In this document: one piece after another, positions 1 through 5,298 of the stretch
Layout of the letters: every line of letters starts with the position of its first letter
Position numbering within the stretch: position 1 is the first letter of the stretch
Assembly (NCBI GenBank): GCA_032111745.1
Contig: JAULUH010000011.1
Location: 1 to 6,653, forward strand
Direction of reading: 5' to 3'
Length of the DNA: 6,653 bases
Source: JAULUH01 sp032111745
GTDB lineage: Bacteria; Chloroflexota; Anaerolineae; JAAEKA01
Position numbers and translations under genes: made by a program
Notes under the pieces: generated by a model
Told to the model about the DNA's origin: nothing
The model's input: only the letters and a program-made list of their open reading frames with translations
Databases searched by the model: none

Positions 1-533
1 TGTGGCTGTATGATCTCGACGCGCCTGCGCTCGAGCCGCAGAGATTGGCTGAACATCGGGGCAACGTGCTGGCCGTGGCCCTGAGCGCCGATGGCCAACT
101 GCTGGCCAGTGGCGACGACAACGGCGAGCTGGTACTGTGGGACCTGTCAGGCAACGCGCCGCAGCCGCAACACCTGAACGGCCAGGAAAGCAGTGTCCTG
201 GCCCTGGGCTTCGGCGAGCGGGACGGCCACGCCGTGCTGGCCAGCGGCGGCGAACTCAACGAGCTCAAACTGTGGGACCTGGCCGAGGCAGATCCGGAGC
301 CGGTAGAGATCCCCGGACACCCGGGCAGCGTGCTCAACCTGGCGATCAGCCCGGACGGCCGCTGGCTGGCCAGTATAGGGGGGGAAGATGGCGCGGTGCG
401 TCTGTGGAGCGTGCCGGTCAGCGAGTTAGTGGACCTGGCCTGCCGGACCGCAGGCCGTTCGCTCAGCCTGGAGGAGCGCAACGACTTTCTACGTCGAGGG
501 GGGCAGCTCGCGGCAGCCTGCGACAGCCGCTAG
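1..533 (+). CDS. WD40-repeat protein, C-terminal part (5' truncated by window edge)
   Basis: The open frame is already running at position 3 and ends at TAG 531-533, giving about 176 residues; the true start lies upstream. It shows the end of one WD repeat (WLYDLD) and then three more blades, each ending in the usual signature: LVLWDLSG, LKLWDLAE and VRLWSVPV. Each blade has the internal S.DG..LASG.. strand pattern (for example LSADGQLLASGDDNG and ISPDGRWLASIGGEDG). After the last blade comes a short tail, DLACRTAGRSLSLEERNDFL, resembling the C-terminal segment found after the propeller in large bacterial WD40 proteins that often carry an N-terminal NTPase, protease or kinase domain. Whether such a domain exists here cannot be seen. 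WD40 propellers are protein-interaction scaffolds, and no specific function can be assigned. A TTG at 45 is only an internal codon, since the frame extends upstream of it. It converges on the next gene with 22 nt between stop codons. Confidence 0.9.
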   Translation, partial: WLYDLDAPALEPQRLAEHRGNVLAVALSADGQLLASGDDNGELVLWDLSGNAPQPQHLNGQESSVLALGFGERDGHAVLASGGELNELKLWDLAEADPEPVEIPGHPGSVLNLAISPDGRWLASIGGEDGAVRLWSVPVSELVDLACRTAGRSLSLEERNDFLRRGGQLAAACDSR

Positions 534-555
534 AAATCAGCAAATGGATGCAGGC

Positions 556-1011
556 TCAGGGTGCCTTGGCCTTGGTGGCGGCGGCCAAATCGGTGGTGCC
601 GCACTTAGTTGCCTTGGCGCTGGACACGAGGCAAACACGATGATAATAGGTCGATCCTGACTTGAGCCGGGTGTCTGAACACTTGTAGCTGGTCTTGCTC
701 GACGCGGCCTGTGTGCAGGCCTTGACGTTGGCCCAGGTCTTGGAGTTGGTAGAGTTCTCCACCAGGAACGTGCCGCGCAGCGAGCGGCTGGTGCACGTCC
801 AGCTCAGATCGATCTGGCCCTTAGTCTTGCTCGGCGTGGCGTTGAGCGTGCACGGCAAGGCCGTGGCCTTGGTGATCGTGGTGCTGGTCCTGCGCACGAG
901 GGTCGACCTTTGGAAGTCGCTCCCGGCGGCGTGCACTACCAGGGTCAGGGCGATGAGCACAGCCAGCGCCATGCTGATCGAGACAGAGAAACGACCTATG
1001 GTGCTCTTCAT
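556..1011 (-). CDS. Small secreted cysteine-rich fibronectin-III-like protein
   Basis: Encodes 151 residues from ATG at 1009-1011 to TGA at 556-558. Residues 1-28 form a classical Sec signal peptide: basic start MKSTIGR, hydrophobic core about 10-26, and probable cleavage after VHA (28). The mature part has a Ser/Thr/Lys-rich linker (about 30-52) and then one beta-sandwich-like domain (about 52-145). Its pattern, QIDLSWTC, GTFLVENS, STYYHRVCLVSS and a closing DLAAATKA, matches the strand rhythm of fibronectin type III domains. Six cysteines (54, 73, 99, 111, 127, 137) could form three disulfides outside the cell. This start is preferred over an upstream TTG at 1113 because it has a Shine-Dalgarno (AAGGGAG, five bases before ATG), begins exactly at the signal peptide, and lies downstream of a TATAAT box. 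Its role is unknown; adhesion or binding at the cell surface is only a guess from the fold. It is divergent from the formate dehydrogenase operon. Confidence 0.78.
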   Translation of the reverse strand: MKSTIGRFSVSISMALAVLIALTLVVHAAGSDFQRSTLVRRTSTTITKATALPCTLNATPSKTKGQIDLSWTCTSRSLRGTFLVENSTNSKTWANVKACTQAASSKTSYKCSDTRLKSGSTYYHRVCLVSSAKATKCGTTDLAAATKAKAP

Positions 1012-1086
1012 GGTATCTCCCTTGCCGGCCCCTTGCTGCGGGCCGGCCAACGCACATGTGGGCCATCGGTTGTTGTGGTCCATCCA

Positions 1087-1114
1087 ATTATATTGAACGA
1101 TTCCAAGGGGCAAA
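1087..1114 (-). promoter_or_regulatory. Candidate promoter for the secreted-protein gene
   Basis: On the minus strand positions 1092-1087 read TATAAT, a perfect -10 hexamer. The best -35 candidate at 16-bp spacing is TTTGCC (1114-1109), a 3/6 match to TTGACA, and there is no extended -10 TG. Transcription would begin near 1080 and give a leader of about 70 nt before the ATG at 1011. The position fits the chosen start and argues against the longer frame beginning at 1113. The weak -35 suggests a low-activity or activator-dependent promoter, if real. Confidence 0.4.
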
Positions 1115-1254
1115 ATCTATCACGCGGCCACCGCTCCCTGGCCAGATTCCTCTGGGTTCGAGAACTAAACCATAAGCAGTAGCTTGACGCTAGACCGTAT
1201 GGGTAAAACACCCCAAACCGGATGGGGGACTCGCCGCATATTCAATAATCCAGC

Positions 1255-1267
1255 ACTGTGATACAGT
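1255..1267. promoter_or_regulatory. Palindrome ACTGT-GAT-ACAGT, possible operator
   Basis: This perfect 5-bp inverted repeat with a 3-bp centre lies 12 bp before the CRP/FNR-like site. The two elements share the outer half-site CTGT...ACAG: CTGTGATACAG here, and CTGTGTG...CATACAG at 1279-1300. A symmetric site of this size in an AT-richer intergenic region is the usual form of a dimeric regulator's operator. The regulator is unknown. Confidence 0.35.
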
Positions 1268-1279
1268 AGTACAAGTATC

Positions 1280-1295
1280 TGTGTGCCATTTCACA
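1280..1295. promoter_or_regulatory. CRP/FNR-family-like binding site
   Basis: The bases read TGTGT-N6-TCACA, nine of ten matches to the CRP consensus TGTGA-N6-TCACA. The site is embedded in a longer inverted repeat, CTGTGTG-N8-CATACAG (1279-1300, one mismatched pair). It is centred about 155 nt upstream of the fdhA start. Regulators of the CRP/FNR superfamily commonly control anaerobic respiratory enzymes, including formate dehydrogenases, so the location is sensible. Which family member binds, and whether it activates or represses, cannot be told from sequence. Confidence 0.4.
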
Positions 1296-1398
1296 TACAG
1301 TCCGTCATTGGGTCGCTGGCCCCTGGCTGGCCCAAATCGGGCTTATCTGCCGGTGAAGCCAGCCTATCCGCACCCATGGATCAGGCGGCACAGCCTCG

Positions 1399-1420
1399 GC
1401 CCGGGCGGCGCTGCCCGGGC
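1399..1420 (+). promoter_or_regulatory. GC-only leader hairpin before the fdhA ribosome binding site
   Basis: GCCCGGGC at 1399-1406 and again at 1413-1420 are fully complementary to each other, giving an 8-bp all-GC stem with the 6-nt loop GGCGCT. It ends 8 nt before the Shine-Dalgarno. No U-tract follows, so it is unlikely to be a simple terminator; an mRNA-stability or translation-control role is more plausible. Weaker inverted repeats lie upstream (GGCTGGC 1325-1331 with GCCAGCC 1358-1364; GCCC 1330-1333 with GGGC 1339-1342). Confidence 0.45.
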
Positions 1421-1423
1421 AAT

Positions 1424-1436
1424 CCTCCAAGGAGGG
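1424..1436 (+). promoter_or_regulatory. fdhA Shine-Dalgarno with facing anti-SD (CCTCC-AA-GGAGGG)
   Basis: AAGGAGGG at 1429-1436 is a near-ideal Shine-Dalgarno, 6 nt before the ATG at 1443, and it decides the start of fdhA. Directly before it stands CCTCC (1424-1428), which can pair with GGAGG (CCTC/GAGG closed by a CAAG loop). The ribosome site can therefore fold back on itself. Alone the hairpin is short and weak, but it sits beside the strong 1399-1420 stem and could stack on it. Confidence 0.7.
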
Positions 1437-1442
1437 TAGAAC

Positions 1443-4400
1443 ATGGATCAGGCCCGACGCGACTTCCTAAAGCTGACTGGGGCGGTCTCGGCTGCAGCTA
1501 TGGTGCCGGTGAGCACGGCGGCCAGCGCCTCCGAGAGGCTCGACCTGCCGGCCCGCAAGGAGGTGGGCCAGACCACCAGCATCTGTCCCTACTGTGCCGT
1601 GGGCTGCGGCATGCTGGTAGGGGTGGAGAATGGGCAGGTGGTCAACATCGAAGGGGACCCGGAGCATCCCATCAACCGGGGTGCGCTGTGCAGCAAGGGC
1701 AGCACGCTGTCCCAGCTGGTGACCAGCCCGCAGCGCATCCGCAAGCCGGCCTACCGCGCGCCCGGCGCGGACAGCTGGCAGGACGTGGAATGGGGCTGGG
1801 CTTTGGACCAGATCGCGCAGCGGATCAAGCGGGACCGGGATGCGGGCTGGATCGAGCGCGACGACAAGGGCCAGGTCGTGCGGCGCACCGAGCGCGTGGC
1901 CTCGGTGGGCAGCGCGGCCCTGGACAACGAGGAGTGCAGCCTCCTGATCAAAGCGCTGCGGAGCATGGGCCTGGTGTACGTGGAACACCAGGCCCGCATA
2001 TGACACTCCGCTACCGTTGCGGCTCTGGCAGAGTCGTTCGGCAGAGGAGCAATGACGAACCACTGGATCGACCTCAAGAACAGTGACGTCATCTTGATCA
2101 TGGGGGCCAACCCGGCCGAGAACCATCCGATCTCCTTCAAGTGGATCATGGAGGCCAAGGACAAGGGCGGCACCGTGATCAGCGTCGATCCGCGTTTCAC
2201 GCGGACGTCGTCCAAGGCGGATATCTACGCCGCGCTGCGCTCGGGCACCGATATCGCCTTCCTGGGCGGGATGATCAAGTACCTGTTGGACAACCAGCTC
2301 TACCACGAGCAATACGTGGTGGAACACACCAACGCCTCGTACCTGGTGCATCCCGACTACACCTTTGAAGCCGGCGTGTTCAGCGGCTTCCAGGGCGACA
2401 AGGGGACCTACAACAAGGAGACCTGGTGGTACCAGATGGACGACCAGGGCATCCAGCTGATGGACCCCACGCTGCAGCACCCGGACTGCGTCTTCCAGCT
2501 GTTGCGCCAGCACTACGCGCGCTACGACCTGGACACCGTGAGCGCCATCACCGGCACCCCACAGGAGGACCTGCTGCGGGTGTACGAGGCCATGGGATCC
2601 ACGGCCCCGCCCGACCGCGTCGCCACTATCCTGTACGCCATGGGCTGGACGCAGCACACCTACGGCACCCAGAATATCCGTGCCGCAGCCATCATCCAGC
2701 TGCTGCTGGGCAACATGGGCATGGCCGGCGGTGGCATCAACGCCCTGCGCGGGGAGTCCAACGTGCAGGGCTCCACCGACCATGCCTTGCTCTTCCATCT
2801 CCTGCCTGGCTATCTCAAGGTGCCGACGGCCAAACAACAGGCTCTGGCCGACTACATCGACGCCGGCACGCCGAAGTGCAGCGATCCCCTGAGCGCCAAC
2901 TGGTGGCAAAACTACAACAAGTACGCCGTGAGCCTGCTCAAATGGTTCTACGGCGACGCGGCCACCGCCGAGAACGACTTCGGCTACGCCTGGCTGCCCA
3001 AGATCGCGGACGGCGGCAACTACTCCTGGATGGCCATCTGGGAGGCGATGCTGAACGGCACCATCAAGGGCTTCTTCGCCTGGGGCCAGAACCCGGCGGT
3101 TAGCGGCACCAACGCCAACCGGGTGCGCGAGGCTTTGGAGCAGCTGGACTGGATGGTGGCGGTCAACCTGTGGGACACCGAAACCTCCAGCTTCTGGCAG
3201 CGGCCAGGTGCAGACCCGGCAGCCATCAGAACCGAGGTGTTCATGCTGCCCTGCGCCGCCTCCGTGGAGAAGGAGGGCAGCATCACCAACTCGGGGCGCT
3301 GGGCCCAGTGGCGCTACAAGGCTGCGGAGCCACCGGGCGAGGCCAAGGCGGATGCCTGGATCATCAACCAGCTGATGCTACGCCTGCGCCAGCTGTACGC
3401 GGAGGACCCAGGCCCCAACCCGGAGCCCATCCTGCGGGTGATCTGGAACTACGGCGAGGGCGAGGTGGATGCCCACCAGGTGGCGCGGGAGATCAACGGC
3501 TGGGCCGTCTCCGACGTCAAGGACAAGGATGGCCAGGTCATCGTGCCGGCCGGCGACCAGGTGAAGAACTTCACCCAGCTGCAGGCGGACGGGTCGACGG
3601 CGTGTGCGTGCTGGGTCTACGCTGGCAGCTACAACGAAGACGGCAACATGATGGCCCGCCGCGACAACGTGGACAACCATCCGCAGGGCCTGGGGCTCTA
3701 CGCCAGCTGGGCCTGGGCCTGGCCGTTGAACCGGCGCATCATCTACAACCGGGCGTCCTGCGCCATGGATGGCGAGCCCTTCGATCCGGCCCGGGCCATC
3801 ATCCGCTGGAACGCCGCCGACCAGAAATGGGAGGGCGACGTGCCCGACGGTGGCTGGCCCCCGGGCGAGAAGCTGGCCTTCATCATGCGCCGCGGCGGCC
3901 GGGCGCGCATCTTCGGCCCCAGCATGGCCGACGGGCCGTTCCCCGAGCACTATGAGCCGTGGGAGAGCCCGGTGGTCAACCCCCTGCACCAGCAGGCGAC
4001 CATCCCGACCCTGTGGGACCTCGAAGGGGATGCCAAGGGTACTCCCCACGCCTTTCCCCTGGTAGGCACCACCTACCGGGTCTCGGAGCACTGGCAGACC
4101 GGTGCCATGACCCGCAACCTGCCCTGGCTAGCGGAGATGCAGCCCGAGATGTTCGTGGAGCTGAGCCCGGAGCTGGCCGCGGTCCGCGGCATCGCCAACG
4201 GCGAGAAGGTGGTGGTTGAGTCGGCCCGGGGCAAGATCGGGGCGGTGGCCCTGGTCACCCCCCGCTTCCACCCGTTCGACATCGGCGGCCAGGTGGTGCA
4301 CGAGGTTGGCCTGCCCTATCACTGGGGCTATACCGGCCTGGTGACCGGTGGCAGCGCCAACGAGCTGACCCCGCCCGTGGGCGACGCCAACACGATGATC

Positions 4401-4460
4401 CCGGAGACCAAGGCCTTTCTGTGCAACGTCCGGAAGCCTGCGCCGGGAGAGGCGGTGTGA
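1443..4460 (+). CDS. fdhA: Formate dehydrogenase catalytic subunit, selenocysteine-containing, Tat-exported (FdnG/FdhA type)
   Basis: Encodes 1005 residues when TGA 2001-2003 is read as selenocysteine (residue 187), close to the roughly 1015 of E. coli FdnG. It oxidises formate to CO2 at a bis-MGD Mo or W centre. Residues 1-29 are a Tat signal (RRDFLKLTG at 5-13; likely cleavage after ASA 29). A [4Fe-4S] cluster is bound by C48, C51, C55 and C83, followed by Lys85. Sec187-His188 forms the active site, and the family motif LRGESNVQGSTD carries Arg436. GNMMARRDN and SWAWAWPLNRRIIYNRAS are strongly FdnG-like. A C-terminal molybdopterin-dinucleotide domain spans about 875-1000. Tat export places the enzyme outside the cytoplasmic membrane. 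The gene starts behind a strong Shine-Dalgarno, ends in TGA, and is followed after 1 nt by fdhB. Conventional gene callers would split it into 1443-2003 and 2052-4460. Mo versus W is not decidable from sequence. Confidence 0.95.
2001..2003 (+). other. In-frame TGA recoded as selenocysteine (Sec187)
   Basis: The upstream frame ends ...GLVYVEHQARI and the same frame after TGA continues HSATVAALAESFGRGA-MTNHWIDLKN, which is the uninterrupted family sequence around the catalytic Sec-His pair of FdnG-type enzymes. There is no frame change and no other stop in 1005 codons. A nonsense mutation falling exactly on the catalytic selenocysteine position is very unlikely. This requires SelB, tRNA-Sec (selC), SelA and SelD elsewhere in the genome. 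Confidence 0.95.
2004..2049 (+). promoter_or_regulatory. Bacterial SECIS element (recoding hairpin) inside fdhA
   Basis: Immediately after the TGA the RNA can fold into one long imperfect hairpin. From the base up: CUCC/GGAG (2006-2009 with 2046-2049), G-A mismatch, CU/AG (2011-2012 with 2043-2044), A-C mismatch, CCG/CGG (2014-2016 with 2039-2041), UU/U internal loop, GCGGCUCU/AGAGUCGU (2019-2026 with 2030-2037, two G-U pairs), loop GGC (2027-2029). This gives 17 pairs. Known bacterial SECIS elements have a short apical loop with a guanine in its first two positions, roughly 16-37 nt after UGA; here the loop starts with G and lies 23 nt downstream. An alternative shorter fold (UGC 2018-2020 with GCA 2028-2030, loop GGCUCUG) places GGCUCU exactly where E. 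coli fdhF has AGGUCU. Confidence 0.75.
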
Positions 4461-4461
4461 C

Positions 4462-5298
4462 ATGACCAAGGCTATGCTGATCGATCTGACCCGATGTATC
4501 GGCTGCCGCGGCTGCCAGGCCGCGTGCAAGCAATGGCATGACATGCCGGCCGAGACTACCCATAACCTGGGCAGCTACCAGAACCCCCAGCAGACCTCCA
4601 GCAAGACCCTCACCATGGTCACCTTCAACGAGGTGGTCCGGGACGGCAACCTGCAGTGGGTGTTTGCCAAGCGGCAGTGCATGCACTGCGAGCATCCGGC
4701 CTGCGTCTCCGCCTGCACCGTGGGTGCCCTGCAGAAGACTGCGGACGGGCCGGTGGTGTACGAGAGCGGCAAGTGCATCGGCTGCCGGTACTGCCAGTAT
4801 GCCTGCCCCTTCGACATCCCGGCCTTCGAATGGGACCAGACCCTCGGCCTCATCCGCAAATGCGAGTTCTGCGTGGACCGGGAGGCGGAGGGGCTGGAGC
4901 CGGCATGCGTCAAGGCCTGCCCTACCGGTGCGCTGCAGCTGGGCGAGCGGGAGGCGCTGCTGGCCGAGGCCCACCAGCGCATCGCCGCCGAGCCCAAACA
5001 CTATGTCAACCACATATATGGCGAAAAGGAGGTGGGTGGCACCTCGGTGCTCTACCTCTCCGGCGTGCCCTTCGCCAGCCTGGGCTTCCCGGTGCTGGGC
5101 GACGAGCCGCCCACAGCCTACACGGAGGCTGTGATGCGCCAGACCCCCGTCATCGCGGTCACTGTGGCCGCCGCGGCCTCGGCCCTGTACTGGATCATCA
5201 GGCGCCGCGAGGCCTTTGGCCGGGGGCTGGCTACGGCCGAGGTCAGCCCGCCCGCCGCCCGGCCGGTAGACGACGGATCGCAGGAGGTGGAGCCATGA
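4462..5298 (+). CDS. fdhB: Formate dehydrogenase iron-sulfur subunit with C-terminal membrane anchor (FdnH/HybA-like)
   Basis: A 278-residue electron-transfer subunit. Sixteen cysteines form four [4Fe-4S] sites in the DmsB/FdnH/HybA arrangement: C12-C15-C18-C22, C73-C76-C81-C85, C105-C108-C111-C115, and C134-C137-C149-C153. In the family the first triplets pair with the last cysteine of another group. No binding cysteine is missing. A single hydrophobic helix (about 228-247, TPVIAVTVAAAASALYWII, then RRRE) near the C-terminus anchors it, as in FdnH and HybA, and a 30-residue Pro/Glu-rich tail follows. It has no signal peptide, so it is probably carried out through the Tat system together with FdhA. 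It starts 1 nt after the fdhA stop, with GGGAGAGG (4445-4452) as ribosome site, and overlaps the next gene as ATGA. It should carry electrons from the FdhA cluster to the HybB-like subunit. Confidence 0.94.
   Translation: MTKAMLIDLTRCIGCRGCQAACKQWHDMPAETTHNLGSYQNPQQTSSKTLTMVTFNEVVRDGNLQWVFAKRQCMHCEHPACVSACTVGALQKTADGPVVYESGKCIGCRYCQYACPFDIPAFEWDQTLGLIRKCEFCVDREAEGLEPACVKACPTGALQLGEREALLAEAHQRIAAEPKHYVNHIYGEKEVGGTSVLYLSGVPFASLGFPVLGDEPPTAYTEAVMRQTPVIAVTVAAAASALYWIIRRREAFGRGLATAEVSPPAARPVDDGSQEVEP
5282..5298 (+). promoter_or_regulatory. Ribosome binding site and ATGA stop/start overlap between fdhB and the HybB-like gene
   Basis: AGGAGG at 5282-5287 lies 7 nt before the ATG (5295-5297), and that ATG shares bases with the fdhB TGA (5296-5298). 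Such overlaps usually mean translational coupling, which keeps the two membrane-associated subunits in equal amounts. This site fixes the start against the longer open frame that continues upstream inside fdhB. Confidence 0.8.

Larger units (their letters stand above)
1012..1442. other. Divergent intergenic region between the secreted protein and fdhA
   Basis: This 431-nt stretch carries no credible gene. The part from about 1080 to 1300 is visibly richer in A and T than the flanking genes, as expected for promoters. It contains a minus-strand TATAAT box (1087-1092), a palindrome (1255-1267), a CRP/FNR-like inverted repeat (1280-1295) and a GC-rich series of leader inverted repeats (1325-1435) ending at the fdhA Shine-Dalgarno. 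I found no convincing sigma-70 -35/-10 pair for the fdhA direction. A TTGACG at 1184-1189 has no matching -10 at a proper distance. If transcription starts near 1250-1300, fdhA has a leader of roughly 140-190 nt. Confidence 0.6.

Noticed and set aside
498..503. Possible frameshift at a six-G run near the end of the WD40 gene
   Set aside because: Neither alternative frame after the run restores a recognisable continuation of the C-terminal tail, so there is no support for a shift.
1012..1113. N-terminal extension of the secreted protein to a TTG at 1113
   Set aside because: The extension would precede a clear signal peptide and overlap the TATAAT box; ATG 1011 has its own Shine-Dalgarno.
1154..1162. 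GGGTTCGAG resembling a tRNA T-loop
   Set aside because: The flanks do not form a T-stem and no acceptor, D-arm or anticodon-arm sequence surrounds it.
1184..1209. TTGACG (1184-1189) as the -35 of an fdhA promoter
   Set aside because: No acceptable -10 hexamer lies 16-18 bp downstream; the best nearby sequence, TAAAAC, has only 14 bp spacing.
1345..1370. GCCGGTGAAGCCAGCC resembling part of a cobalamin riboswitch
   Set aside because: Only a short GCCGGTGAAG similarity is present. The characteristic B12 box with GCCACTG is missing and the downstream gene has no B12 link.
2001..2003. fdhA as a pseudogene broken by a nonsense codon
   Set aside because: The TGA is exactly at the catalytic Sec position, the frame is intact on both sides, a SECIS-like hairpin follows, and all Fe-S and cofactor motifs are preserved.
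1467..2909. 480-residue minus-strand open frame opposite fdhA
   Set aside because: Its Val/Gly/His-rich, low-complexity composition is typical of the antisense of a GC-rich gene, and the plus strand is unambiguously FdhA.
2052..4460. Independent gene starting at ATG 2052
   Set aside because: The ATG is an internal methionine of the conserved GRGAMTNHW segment. The GGAG before it is only 2 nt away and lies in the SECIS stem. A product from here would lack the Tat signal, the Fe-S cluster and Sec.
4656..5294. Long N-terminal extension of the HybB-like protein in the open frame upstream
   Set aside because: It overlaps fdhB in another frame and has a Gly/Arg-rich shadow composition, whereas ATG 5295 has AGGAGG and a typical ATGA overlap.
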